DNA from: Tritrichomonas musculus
Taxonomy: Eukaryota; Parabasalia; Tritrichomonadida; Tritrichomonadidae
Length of the DNA stretch: 64,000 nt
Direction of reading: 5' to 3'
NCBI GenBank assembly: GCA_039105265.1
Contig: JAPFFF010000013.1
Location: forward strand, 682,001 to 746,000
Shown in pieces: positions 19,214 through 28,655 of the stretch (position 1 is its first letter; every line of letters starts with the position of its first letter). A model generated the notes under the pieces. That model did no database searches and was not told the origin of the DNA. It saw nothing but the letters and a program-made list of their open reading frames with translations. The position numbers and the translations under genes were made by a program.

Positions 19214-19805
19214 GCGGAATCAGTCTGTAATCTCCACAGTGAATCGCGTAAATAAGAAGAGACGGTGTAATCGGATTTCCTTTCTTTTTTAGGTACTGAA
19301 ATATTTTTTTCGATCCGAAAAATGATGCATACTCAATTGGAGTTATGCTTTTGTTTTCTATCAAAATTGAATTGGTCTCAAAAATTGACAGTTTAATTGA
19401 AATTTCTCTAGGAGAAATATCGTTTAGAGTAAGGTAAAGAACAAATTCTTTGATCAGATCTGAGCGTATTAAAGAACATATATAATGGTGGTTCTCACCA
19501 AGTTGACGAAAATTTTTGAAATTATTTAAGGTATCTGAATCAAGTTCCGAAAGTTTTTGCTCAATTGCTGTCTTATCGCTTGCATTAACATAATCTTTGA
19601 TTTCAGGATAAAAAAAGCATTTGTATTCAATTGAAATTGAATCGTTAATTATGTTTGTGAAATCTTCTGCTGTTATTATTTCACATTCTAAAAGGTATAA
19701 AATAATATTCTTGTTTTGTTTAAAAATATCAAGAATATCGTAAATGTTGATCATTTGTTTGATTTTATCTTTGAAGAAAACAATAATTTTTTTGATTTTG
19801 CTCAA
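19206..19805 (-). CDS. DUF3447/ankyrin-like N-terminal part of the LRR-pseudokinase gene
   Basis: A 199-residue frame with the pattern of trichomonad DUF3447/ankyrin-type proteins: LLECEIITAEDFTNII near the start, ITPIEYASFFGSKKIFQYL and PSLLIYAIHCGDYRLI at the end. The natural continuation of such domains (YESC..ESVKRHHNEIADYM) is found immediately downstream in the 19213-17120 frame. A single-base shift at ~19206-19215 therefore separates the two parts. It could be a real recent mutation or a sequencing error. The start is Met at 19805; the next Met candidates lie well inside. Confidence 0.7.
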   Translation of the reverse strand: MSKIKKIIVFFKDKIKQMINIYDILDIFKQNKNIILYLLECEIITAEDFTNIINDSISIEYKCFFYPEIKDYVNASDKTAIEQKLSELDSDTLNNFKNFRQLGENHHYICSLIRSDLIKEFVLYLTLNDISPREISIKLSIFETNSILIENKSITPIEYASFFGSKKIFQYLKKKGNPITPSLLIYAIHCGDYRLIPHD

Positions 19806-20042
19806 AAATAATTGGTTTCTCTTATGATTGTTCGCTATTATTCCGAGGAAACCGAAGAATGACTTTAATTCTGAAACATTTATTCTTTAATATAATTTTC
19901 TCAATTTTTTCTGAGTATAAAACATTTATCTTATTGCTGAGTATTGTGATTCTTAATTTTCCCGCCACATTTCGGCGGGTTTTTTAAAGAACAGGATTTG
20001 TTTTATACGCAAGATTGCATATCACATCATTTACTATTATTG
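19806..20042. other. Intergenic region
   Basis: Short spacer. A small GC-containing inverted pair, CCCGCC...GGCGGG, lies near 19960-19980 and is followed by a T run. In a bacterium this would suggest a terminator, but no such role is known in trichomonads. Confidence 0.4.
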
Positions 20043-20167
20043 TCTGATCAGCAATAATTGCTTTTTTTTTATTTATTTATTTAGTTAACCAATGTTCATT
20101 TATAGCTACTGATTTTTTATATATTCATTTTTTTGTTATTATTATTTCTAAGTTTGAAGAGTTGGGA
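20043..20167. repeat. Left arm of a large inverted repeat
   Basis: About 125 bp that recur in reverse orientation at 22367-22499. Shared words include TCTGATCAGCAATAATTGC, TTAGTTAACCAATGTT and CTAAGTTTGAAGAG. On the right this sequence includes the last codons and stop of the 22485-22994 gene, so the left arm contains a displaced copy of that gene's 3' tip. Repeat A and the 121-bp tandem-repeat element lie between the arms. Confidence 0.7.
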
Positions 20168-21271
20168 GATGATAAAATTTTCCACTTTTTTCACTTCACA
20201 TTTCGTTTTTTTTAAATAAAAAAAAAATTGTGAATTTTTTGAAAATTTTGTGAGAAAATAGTGATTTTTTTTGAGAAAATTCAAAAAATAGTGAGTTTTT
20301 TTTACCAATCAATGCAAAGAATGCAGCGAAAAAATCCCAAAAAAATATATTTTGATCACTGACTGATGAAGATTAAAGTGGCGTGAGTTTCATCCGAAAA
20401 TTCCTTATCTACTCAAGATATATAATTAGATTGCGGCTAATTCCTCAAAAATAAGCATATAAGTGCGTGAGTGTTGTGCATGATCAAAATATACATTACA
20501 TATTGCGATATAAAAGTTCAACTCATCGATTTTCAAATCAACGATTGATATCTAATAATCGCAATTTTTAGTTTTTCAATTTAAACAGAAAGTAATATAT
20601 CGTTAAATAACATTCTTCATAGTTTTTTGTATATGATTTTAACAAAAAAATCGATAGAAAGCTTTTTAAAAATCTGTCATTTATTAATGATATTTTTAAA
20701 TTGATATGAATATGGTAAATAAAAATGCATCAAATGCATGATATATTTAATAAGATTTAAAAATACACTACTACTTTTTTCTAGTTTTGTTTTTTAAAGG
20801 ATAAAAATCAAGATTTTTAATAAATTTAAACTTATTATAAACGTAATTCAAATGTAATCTCGATATTTCATCAGTAATTTTTATCAATTTTTAATTTTAT
20901 ATTCAAAAAAACATATATTTGCATTATAATGATCGTTTTTGTTATTATGACAAAATCAAGAATTGATATATGAACATTTAAAATTTTAAAATGAATTCTA
21001 TAACTTACTTTAAAATTTTCAATAGTTTATTTGATTTTGAATTATGATAATATCTTAGTCACTGAACAATAATAATGACATATATTCTATTATATATTAT
21101 AGATGATTGGTGAAAAAAATAATTTCATGATAAATTCAATTTCAAATTTTTGATTTTTAATTAAATTTTTCATTGGAATCAACATTATTATTTTGATTCT
21201 ATCAATTGATTGCCGTATCACAAATTATATATACATTCTAATTTATTTGTTATTCAAAATAAATATTCTTT
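20164..21271 (+). repeat. Dispersed repeat A, copy 1 (fullest copy)
   Basis: About 1.1 kb non-coding repeat beginning GGGAGATGATAAAATTTTCC and ending near AAATAAATATTCTTTA. It recurs as copy 2, split around the Polinton (25029-25105 and 46909-47720), and as an inverted copy 3 (50578-51536). No ORF and no clear terminal inverted repeats were seen. It is probably a non-autonomous mobile element of unknown class. Confidence 0.8.
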
Positions 21272-21316
21272 AGCTCAGTATCAGATAAATGATTCAAAGC
21301 AAAAAAAAAAGAACAA

Positions 21317-21478
21317 GATGCTTCGTGTAATGAAGAGACTCGTATCTTGCAATCGCACTCGCGCTCGCCGTTCTCTAGATCCTGGAAGTCAATCGTCATC
21401 TGGTGCGGAACCGGAATCTTCTGTAAACTTCGTGCAACTTGTTTCGTGTAATGAAGAGACTCGCATCTTGCAATCGCT
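21317..21478 (+). repeat. 121-bp tandem repeat, block 1
   Basis: About 1.3 copies of the unit containing CTTCGTGTAATGAAGAG, TTGCAATCGCACTCGCGCTC, GCCGTTCTCTAGATCCTGG and TCATCTGGTGCGGAACCGG. 121 is not a multiple of three, so the open frame running through it shifts from unit to unit and is not taken as a gene. Confidence 0.75.
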
Positions 21479-21556
21479 AAAATTAATAAACATATATATA
21501 TATATATATTGGGATCCATTTAAAAAGAAAGATTAAAAAAAATAAAAAAAAAAAAA

Positions 21557-21598
21557 ACGGCCTTGTAGCCGCAAAGAAAAAAACGCGGCTACAAGGCC
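21557..21598. repeat. GC-rich hairpin 1
   Basis: Perfect 15-bp arms CGGCCTTGTAGCCGC and GCGGCTACAAGGCCG around a 12-nt A-rich loop. It stands out strongly from the AT-rich surroundings. A near copy at 22133-22174 occupies the same place after tandem block 2. Confidence 0.8.
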
Positions 21599-21636
21599 GG
21601 TTTGTGAAAAATAAGATAACAGATAAAAAAAAAAGT

Positions 21637-22070
21637 AATCTTCTGTAAACTTCATGCAACTTGCTTCGTGTAATGAAGAGATTCGCATCTTGCAATCGCA
21701 CTCGCGCTCGCCGTTCTCTAGATCCTGGAAGTCAATCGTCATCTGGTGCGGAACCGGAATCTTCTGTAAACTTCGTGCAACTTGTTTCGTGTAATGAAGA
21801 GATTCGTATCTTGCAATCGCACTCGCGCTCGCCGTTCTCTAGATCCTGGAAGTCAATCGTCATCTGGTGCGGAACCGGAATCTTCTGTAAACTTCGTGCA
21901 ACTTGTTTCGTGTAATGAAGAGATTCGTATCTTGCAATCGCACTCGCGCTCGCCGTTCTCTAGATCCTGGAAGTCAATCGTCATCTGGTGCGGAACCGGA
22001 ATCTTCTGTAAACTTCGTGCAACTTGTTTCGTGTAATGAAGAGATTCGCATCCTGCAATCGCTAAAATTA
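21637..22070 (+). repeat. 121-bp tandem repeat, block 2
   Basis: About 3.5 copies, nearly identical to each other (unit starts spaced 121 bp apart, e.g. 21661, 21782, 21903, 22024) and to block 1. Overlapping open frames in this block come from the repeat and are not called genes. Confidence 0.8.
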
Positions 22071-22132
22071 TTAAACTTATAGATATATTGGGATAAATCT
22101 AAAAAATAAAGATTATAAAAAGAAAAACAAAC

Positions 22133-22174
22133 CGGCCTTGTAGCCGCAAAGAATCAAACGCGGCTACGAGGCCT
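22133..22174. repeat. GC-rich hairpin 2
   Basis: GGCCTTGTAGCCGC pairs with GCGGCTACGAGGCC across a 12-nt loop, with one G-T pair. It is the counterpart of hairpin 1, placed about 100 bp after the end of tandem block 2. Confidence 0.75.
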
Positions 22175-22366
22175 GTTTGTTAAAAATAAGACCAAAGATA
22201 TATAAATATATATATATATATATATAAAAGGTAGAAAATAGAATTACAAAAATATCATAAAACGTTGCTTAAATAATATCGGGATTTTGTGTTATCTGGT
22301 TTGTTGATCTTGCTTCTTGTTCTTTTTTTTTTTTTTGCTTTGAATAATTTATCTGATACTGAGCTG

Positions 22367-22499
22367 AACTCTTCAAACTTAGAAATAATAATAACAAAAA
22401 AATGAATATATAAAAAATCAATTTGCTTGTGTCAGTAGCTATAAATTAACATTGGTTAACTAAATAAGTAAATAAAAAAAGCAATTATTGCTGATCAGA
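22367..22499. repeat. Right arm of the large inverted repeat
   Basis: Reverse complement of 20043-20167. It overlaps the last five codons and stop of the minus-strand gene at 22485-22994 and is therefore probably the original location of this sequence. Confidence 0.7.
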
Positions 22500-22994
22500 T
22501 GAAACATCCGTAAGAATCAGTAATACTTCAACAAGAACAATAGAACCTGTCGGACTTGAGCAAATATTAATAAATGCAGATGTCAAAGAAAAAGAATGTA
22601 TTACGGCAATAGGAACATGTTCAAGGCAAAAAACGTACCCTTCTTTTCTTTTCCTATCAATGGCGTATGGATATGGTTTCTTCTGAAGGTACTGTGGACA
22701 TCTGTTTATAAAATCAATTAATTTTTGAATTCCTTCTTCTGATGTCAATACTTCTTCAGGATTGGGAATGAAAAACATTTTCTTTTCTTTGCTTTGGTAC
22801 ATCTCTTTAATTTGCTCTGGTGAGAAGCTTCTAAGTCTTGGGATATTCTCGCGGATCTTGTATTGGTGGTTTTCATATGACTCTTTGTGATCGATGAGTT
22901 CATAAATCACCCAGAATTCTTCATCACTAAGTGCATATAATTGATGCTTTGTACTTGTAAGGACTGCTTTTCGCATATTATTTAATGAAGTCAA
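22485..22994 (-). CDS. Hypothetical protein
   Basis: A 169-residue intact frame with ordinary, non-repetitive composition. The N-terminal half is charged and helical (LYALSDEEFWVIYELI, FSPEQIKEMYQ). The C-terminal half has a hydrophobic stretch near residues 128-162 (VPIAVIHSFSLTSAFI, SIVLVEVLLILTD). No family is recognised. Varied codon use and lack of low complexity support a real gene. Its 3' end has been copied in inverted orientation to 20043. Confidence 0.5.
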   Translation of the reverse strand: MTSLNNMRKAVLTSTKHQLYALSDEEFWVIYELIDHKESYENHQYKIRENIPRLRSFSPEQIKEMYQSKEKKMFFIPNPEEVLTSEEGIQKLIDFINRCPQYLQKKPYPYAIDRKRKEGYVFCLEHVPIAVIHSFSLTSAFINICSSPTGSIVLVEVLLILTDVSSDQQ

Positions 22995-23367
22995 AACATA
23001 AACTGAATTACATTTTTAAAAAAAATGTTAAACGTACACAAAAATCATTTAAAATTATAAACGTACACATATACCCACTTGTTAAAAAATTGTAAACGTA
23101 CCATATCAATAAGAAAAAATAATAAACGCATATATTCTAAGAAAAAGATTCAATGAATTTTTATTAATATAATAGAATGAAAAGAAGATTATCTAAATGA
23201 AGATTTCAATGATATAGTATAGTGAATAATACTTGAAATTAAAATGACTTATTGAAGTAGGCTAAGAAATAATAATATTTATATTTGAATATAAAAATTT
23301 TTATTTGCTTTAGGAAGATTTAGAGTATGGTAAGTTGAAGAGACTGGTCTTTTCCACTCGATTTTCG
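22995..23367. other. AT-rich intergenic region
   Basis: No gene seen. Confidence 0.5.
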
Positions 23368-23624
23368 GTCTTGCCGTTCTCTAGATCCTGGAAGTCAATC
23401 GTCATCTGGTGCGGAACCGGAATCTTCTGTAAACTTCGTGCAACTTGTTTCGTGTAATGAAGAGATTCGCATCTTGCAATCGCACTCGCGCTCGCCGTTC
23501 TCTAGATCCTGGAAGTCAATCGTCATCTGGTGCGGAACCGGAATCTTCTGTAAACTTCGTGCAACTTGTTTCGTGTAATGAAGAGACTCGTAATTTGCAA
23601 TCGCACTCGCACTCGCACTCGCTC
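23368..23624 (+). repeat. 121-bp tandem repeat, block 3 (detached)
   Basis: About two units of the same 121-bp repeat as at 21.3-22.1 kb, here without the AGCTCAG terminal repeats or the GC hairpin nearby. It ends in a short CACTCG microsatellite-like run. Confidence 0.75.
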
Positions 23625-25028
23625 TTATCTTTTATTTATAATCCGTTTAGTAATAATATTATAAACTTTTTCATAGCCTATTCAAATTTCAGTTTTTAAA
23701 TCAAAATTTTAATATTTAAAATAGTAGCGTAGAGTTGATTTTGCAACACCAAAAATACAATACAGACATTTTATTACAAATTAAACTAAACTACATATTT
23801 ATTTTTTCGATATATAAAAAAAAGTGATTTCACATTTGACCTAAAAATTAAAAACCTTTTAAATCATATATAATGAAGAACATCTGGTACTAAAAAGAAT
23901 ACATCGCGAATAAACAAAAAGCATGCATAGTCTATTTTAAAAAAGTCGATTTTATTCAAAACGTTTAAAACTTTTTGAGAAGATTTTTTTTGATTTTACC
24001 CATCTAATCTTATAAAGCATCGCCTTGACATCACTTTTGTGTAAGAAACAATAAGTTGATTCGTATTATACAAATACATATTAAAGATATATAATTTTTC
24101 AATTTTCTGTTTTTGGGATTTAGAAATAAAAATAAGGGAAATTACAAATGTCCCTACTTTAACGGTCATTTTTAACGGCTATTAAATTTGTGAGGTGAAG
24201 TAGGGACATTTGTCGCTGCTTCATTTGTCCCTACTTTAACGGTCATTTATAACGGTCAAACATATAAACTTAAATTCAAATGCCAGCCCAAGCTTTTCTC
24301 CTCTCAATTTATTTGACAAAAAAAATATTTATTTCAATTTTAATAAGCTTTATTATTTCTTTTCAAATTAATCTTTAAAATTTTTGATTTTTCATTAATT
24401 GATCAAGGATCAATTCAGTATGCAGACATTTTCATAAGATTTCGCCAATAACTTAACTCGACTGCGTCTTTTATTGCTTTTGGTGCCAAATTAAAGGTTC
24501 AAAAATTATAATTATTTATAAACAATCTTGCAATTAGAAGTTACACTTGGATTTTTGCCCATACACCATTATACTTCTTTGATTTTTATGATTTTTGCTT
24601 GGCATTTCCAGCATTCAGTATAAATATTTCAAAAGCATACTCAACTCGGCAAAATTATTTCAAATAAATGCTCCCCTTATTGATTTACGTCATTTTCAAA
24701 TAGATTATCCATATATTTTGCCTGTTTATTACACTCTTTTTGAACTAGTTAGTAAAATTTTATTTTAATTCAATTTTAATATAAAATATTGAAAATAATA
24801 AATTTGAATTGGTTCAAAACTCAGACCAAAATTGAATAAAAAAGTTCCCTTTTTTGTATTAATACGTTATAAAATAACCGCCACCAAGGCCAATTATAGC
24901 TGAAAGGTGGGCCGACTTTTGAACGGCAGTTTAGAAAATCTCTTTTTATTTTTAAAAGTGAGGTTACAAATATCCTTACTCATTTCATAAGAAAATGTGA
25001 ATTATTTATTTAATATATTTTAGTTAAA
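23625..25028. other. Gene-free AT-rich region
   Basis: No gene is supported. It contains the small AAATGTCCC palindromic unit at 24146-24256, listed separately. Confidence 0.5.
24146..24256. repeat. AAATGTCCCTAC palindromic unit
   Basis: AAATGTCCCTACTTTAACGG (24146) is followed by its complement GTAGGGACATTT (24200), then a second direct copy ATTTGTCCCTACTTTAACGG (24223). A single inverted copy lies at 52327-52359. This looks like the ends of a foldback or MITE family. Confidence 0.6.
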
Positions 25029-25105
25029 ATAGGGGAGATAATAAAATTTTCCACTTTTTTCACTTCACATTTCGTTTTTTTAAAAAAAATAAAAAAAAAT
25101 TGTGG
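25029..25105 (+). repeat. Dispersed repeat A, copy 2, left part
   Basis: Matches the first ~70 bp of repeat A (GGGAGATAATAAAATTTTCC...AATTGTG). It stops exactly where the Polinton begins at 25106. The rest of this copy resumes at 46909 on the far side of the Polinton. Confidence 0.8.
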
Positions 25106-25675
25106 AGTAGTTATACATAGTGAAGGGGGGATAGATAACTAGTATAAGCAAATGGGGCTCTCCAGCTTTGAAAGCTTCCTGAAGAGACGATAATTTGAGG
25201 TACTTTGGAGATGTTTTATATTATAGCTCCCTCGCTTTGAAAAGCTCCCTCGCTATAATAAACCATATCTCCAAACAGCCCCAAGCAACCCCCACCCAGC
25301 CACCCTACACGGAGAGCCCCATTTGCTTATACTAGTTATCTATCCCCCCTTCACTATGTATAACTACTTAATACCAACCTATCTAGCATACTCCTACAGC
25401 AACCCATCTCAAGCAACCCATCTCATACATCCACTCATGCAATCATCTCATGCAACCTATCTAGTATACTCCTACAGCAATCCATCTCACACAAATCCAC
25501 TCAAGCAATCATCTCAAGTAATCATCTCCCATATCTTGTATCGCAAATCATCTCATGCAACCATCACACACATCCACTCATGCAATCATCTCCCATATCT
25601 CATCACATACATCTATTCATGCAACCACTTCATGTACACCCGATACCTACTCAAAAATAAATCTTTAATTGAATC
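25106..25675. repeat. Polinton left terminal inverted repeat
   Basis: Complementary to 46335-46908; by eye nearly identical apart from a 5-bp GAGAT-type length difference. The outer ~263 bp is itself bounded by inverted copies of the terminal sequence (AGTAGTTATACATAGTG... at 25106 and ...CACTATGTATAACTACT at ~25367). The inner ~300 bp is a degenerate simple repeat of CATCTCATGCAA/CATCCACTCA words. The first gene starts 5 bp further in. Confidence 0.9.
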
Positions 25676-25679
25676 ATAA

Positions 25680-26639
25680 ATGTATAGTAGGTTTAAATCA
25701 CTACATCCAACCATTGATAATATCACAGATGAGCAAGTACCAATTCCTATCGAATCGGCATTCTTTCTAGAAGATGGTCAACAAGATAAAGACAAATTCA
25801 ATAGATACTATTTTAATTTCCCTCCTGAATGGTGTACAGCTAATAGAGGGGAATCTATTATTGGTGTTAGGAATATGTGGCTGATATCTAAAAGGAGGAA
25901 GCTTGAATTTACTATAACAATTGCCAAATATAAAAAGCAATCATTTAATGAAGTTGAGGGAGCTAACACAAATACAAAAATTATTAACATGCTATCCATG
26001 CAAGGATATAAAGACAATCTTGAAATAAGGGATTTTGTTGTTGTTGATTGGATATCTACTGAAGGGGATTTTAGAGGATTTTTTGATGCTATTGATAAAT
26101 CTATTAAATGGAATATATCTAATGTATGGAAGAACACTAAAATTAATTTTGTTCAAAATGATTACGTCGTAGATAGAGACATACAATCAGATGGTTATTT
26201 TGATAAAAATGGCTTCCATGAGAAAATATTTTCACCTAGGAATGAAAATGAAGATGATGAGTTTGGTATAGCTCTAAAATTAAAGAAAACCAATCAGGAT
26301 TTTGATGAAGTATTTAATATTGGAGATGGTCCACACCAGAATAAAAAGCATGTGTATCTAAATCAGTTTGATGATGTTCTTACTTTTGATAATGTTTGGG
26401 ATAGGCATTCATGCAAAGTATATTCATCCATAGCTGAACAATCATTACATAATTATATTGGTAACTCTAATGTTGATTTTGTTCCAATAAAGTATTATAA
26501 ATTAAATTCTTCAGACCAAAGATTTTGGATTGAGTTTTATTCATGTAGGGAATATAATACCCCTATCAAAATTCCGGATAACGAATCATTTTGTATAGAG
26601 ATGCAATTCCTACCATTTGATAAGATGTTATATACATAA
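25680..26639 (+). CDS. Polinton protein, candidate minor capsid (penton-like)
   Basis: A 319-residue protein, first gene after the left terminal repeat. No enzyme motif is visible. The strand-rich sequence and C-terminal pattern (FWIEFYSCREYNTPIKIPDN, then FCIEMQFLPFD) recall the end of single jelly-roll minor capsid proteins in Polinton-like viruses. Its N-terminus (EQVPIPIES) has a counterpart at 7432-7509 in the second Polinton-type fragment, which supports a conserved first gene. The 46.3-kb protein is an alternative penton candidate. Assignment is inference. Confidence 0.5.
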   Translation: MYSRFKSLHPTIDNITDEQVPIPIESAFFLEDGQQDKDKFNRYYFNFPPEWCTANRGESIIGVRNMWLISKRRKLEFTITIAKYKKQSFNEVEGANTNTKIINMLSMQGYKDNLEIRDFVVVDWISTEGDFRGFFDAIDKSIKWNISNVWKNTKINFVQNDYVVDRDIQSDGYFDKNGFHEKIFSPRNENEDDEFGIALKLKKTNQDFDEVFNIGDGPHQNKKHVYLNQFDDVLTFDNVWDRHSCKVYSSIAEQSLHNYIGNSNVDFVPIKYYKLNSSDQRFWIEFYSCREYNTPIKIPDNESFCIEMQFLPFDKMLYT

Positions 26640-26660
26640 GCTAGTTTAATCTAAAATCAA

Positions 26661-27743
26661 ATGAGTTATAATACACTTGATGAATTATTTAAAAAATATC
26701 CATGGAAGAGCAAATCTAAATTTGTTCCGTTAGCCAAACGATATGGTTTCACGGCGAAAGATGCTAACGATTTTCTAGACAAAAATATTGTCCATGATGT
26801 TAAGGTACCCAAAGCTAAATATATGCCAATCGTATCGAAACATTTACACGGATACCAGATGGATACATTTATTAATGAAAAGCATAAGGGAGGTCTCAAT
26901 TATTTAATGTTCATCAATATTAATACGAGGAAGGCATATGCATATCCGTTACAAGGCAAGGGTTCAAAATCCGTTATCAACGCGCTACAATGTTTCATAA
27001 AAGATGTACACAATATTTATTCAATAACCAGCGACCAAGATGCTGCATATCTATCAAACGAGGTACTTGGTTTTATGAAATCGAACAATATAATATACAC
27101 CACTACTGAAGACAACAATCATAATGTACTTGGTATCATTAATCGATTCATGCGAACGATTCGTGATGCTATTGGTGAGAATAGATATATTGATGAAACT
27201 GAAATGAATGATTTGATTGATGCGTATAACAATACTCCTCATAGGGGATTAGATAATAGAGCTCCTAATGATATAACTAAAGATGATGAATTAACATACA
27301 TCAATACTAAATCAAGCATCAACCCATATGATTTCAAAACAAATGATAGGGTTAGAATTGTATTAGCTAATGAACCATTCTCAAAGATAAGAAATCGGGT
27401 GAGCAAGGAGGCATATATTATTGACTCGAAATCAGGTAACCAATTCATAATTAAGTCAAAGGATGATTCGATAGATAAGCTCCCGGGTTACCGCTTAATA
27501 AAAACCAATAATAATATACCGTTAGCAAATTCATTGAAGAATGGCAAGCGTGGTATTGTAAATAAAATTCTTAGTTATGATGTTAAGAAAAATAAATATA
27601 GGGTCGAGTATGAAGGTGGTAAACGCGATACTATCCCAGCGAAAAATCTTAGGGAGGGTCATCCAATCAAGTTGTCAAATCTTGAACTCGAATATTGGTC
27701 TACCAAAAATAATGTTCCCGAATCAATCACAAAATGGAGCTAA
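26661..27743 (+). CDS. Polinton integrase (retroviral-type, DDE/RVE fold)
   Basis: A 360-residue protein. Residues ~60-215 carry the rve integrase core (HGYQMDTF, YLMFININTRKAYAYPL, SITSDQDAAYLSNEVLGF, NRFMRTIRDAIG, YNNTPHRGL..RAPNDI). The C-terminal ~70 residues form a small strand-rich chromo/SH3-like domain (GIVNKILSYDVKKNKYRVEY). Polinton integrases of this type process and join the element ends. The gene follows the first gene by 21 bp and precedes the ATPase by 15 bp, as in other Mavericks. Confidence 0.88.
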   Translation: MSYNTLDELFKKYPWKSKSKFVPLAKRYGFTAKDANDFLDKNIVHDVKVPKAKYMPIVSKHLHGYQMDTFINEKHKGGLNYLMFININTRKAYAYPLQGKGSKSVINALQCFIKDVHNIYSITSDQDAAYLSNEVLGFMKSNNIIYTTTEDNNHNVLGIINRFMRTIRDAIGENRYIDETEMNDLIDAYNNTPHRGLDNRAPNDITKDDELTYINTKSSINPYDFKTNDRVRIVLANEPFSKIRNRVSKEAYIIDSKSGNQFIIKSKDDSIDKLPGYRLIKTNNNIPLANSLKNGKRGIVNKILSYDVKKNKYRVEYEGGKRDTIPAKNLREGHPIKLSNLELEYWSTKNNVPESITKWS

Positions 27744-27758
27744 TTTTATTCCATATAA

Positions 27759-28625
27759 ATGAAAACCAGTACTAAATCAGTCATTAAAAATGTTGAGAGA
27801 GAAATACAAAAAGCTATGCGCAAAAATCAAAAAGATATAGAGATGGCTTTGATAAAACCGCTATCACCGGACTACCCATTTAGCACCAACGGAATATATT
27901 TCCTAATCGGTAAGCCTGGTGCTGGTAAATCATATTGGATATGGTCTCATATAATGATTACGGAAAAATTATTTAAGAAACCATATTATAATAAGATAAT
28001 ATTTTGTTCCACGAGTGGGAAGATGGATAAGACAGCTGAAGCTTTACATAAAAGTATTAAAACTCCAATACAATATGTGAAGGAGGATGAGTTGATGCCA
28101 ATCTTACGTAAGCATCTCAAAAGGAAGGTTAAATATTATGCTCTGGTCAAACATGTGTTATCCAAAATGAAAGATGCTAATGAGGAGATGGAACGCCTGA
28201 TTGAAAAGCATTCATTACAAGATATTGATGATAGAATTGTATATATTGCCAATAAATTAGTTCAGTACGAGACTTCATCATATCCATACAATACATTAAT
28301 TATTCTAGATGATTGTGCAGGAAGTGATTTATTGAAGAATGGGAATAGTGAATTCATTAGATTATTGACCAAAACTAGGCATTATAATATCACTTGTATA
28401 ATGGCGTTTCAAACGATTCGATTTGTTCATATTAATGCTAAACGTATGGCTACAGATATAATCTGCTACAGTGGATATAGTGAGGAGGATATCACATCAT
28501 TACTGCAACAAACTAATAATAATTTAAACACTAAGGATGCGGTCCACCAGTATCTACAACACAGGGAACCCCATGATAAATTGATTCTTAATATAACAGC
28601 TGACAAGTATTACTTTGAGTCATAA
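27759..28625 (+). CDS. Polinton packaging ATPase (FtsK/HerA, A32-like)
   Basis: 288 residues. Walker A is YFLIGKPGAGKSYW (residues ~48-60) and Walker B is TLIILDDCAG (~180-190). A downstream RLLTKTRHYNIT/FQTIRFVH segment is typical of A32-like genome-packaging ATPases of Polintons and large DNA viruses. It is predicted to drive DNA into capsids. It sits directly after the integrase; a T-rich ATTTTATT tract lies just before the ATG. Confidence 0.88.
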   Translation: MKTSTKSVIKNVEREIQKAMRKNQKDIEMALIKPLSPDYPFSTNGIYFLIGKPGAGKSYWIWSHIMITEKLFKKPYYNKIIFCSTSGKMDKTAEALHKSIKTPIQYVKEDELMPILRKHLKRKVKYYALVKHVLSKMKDANEEMERLIEKHSLQDIDDRIVYIANKLVQYETSSYPYNTLIILDDCAGSDLLKNGNSEFIRLLTKTRHYNITCIMAFQTIRFVHINAKRMATDIICYSGYSEEDITSLLQQTNNNLNTKDAVHQYLQHREPHDKLILNITADKYYFES

Positions 28626-28655
28626 ACCAGATATATATATTTTTAATACAAGTAA

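Larger units (their letters stand above)
21272..22365. mobile_element. TIR element filled with 121-bp tandem repeats
   Basis: Ends are inverted repeats of ~47 bp: AGCTCAGTATCAGATAAAT...ATTCAAAGC(A)n at 21272-21320, and its complement (T)nGCTTTGAAT...CTGAGCT at 22307-22365. Inside are two blocks of a 121-bp GC-richer tandem unit, each followed by a similar ~100-bp trailer with a GC-rich hairpin. No transposase is encoded. The left end abuts the end of repeat A and the right end abuts the inverted arm at 22367. Confidence 0.7.

Noticed and set aside
19955-19990. Bacterial-style rho-independent terminator (GC hairpin plus T run)
   Set aside because: The window is eukaryotic and the short hairpin is likely chance or part of a repeat.
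21250-22036. Overlapping open frames of 69-108 codons through the 121-bp repeats
   Set aside because: The unit length is not a multiple of three, so each copy shifts frame; the repeated peptides (e.g. RSLDPGSQSSSGAEPES) are by-products of the tandem DNA repeat.
25808-26137. Long minus-strand frames inside Polinton genes (also 35391-36019 and 39114-39828)
   Set aside because: They lie antisense to recognised proteins and show no domain of their own.
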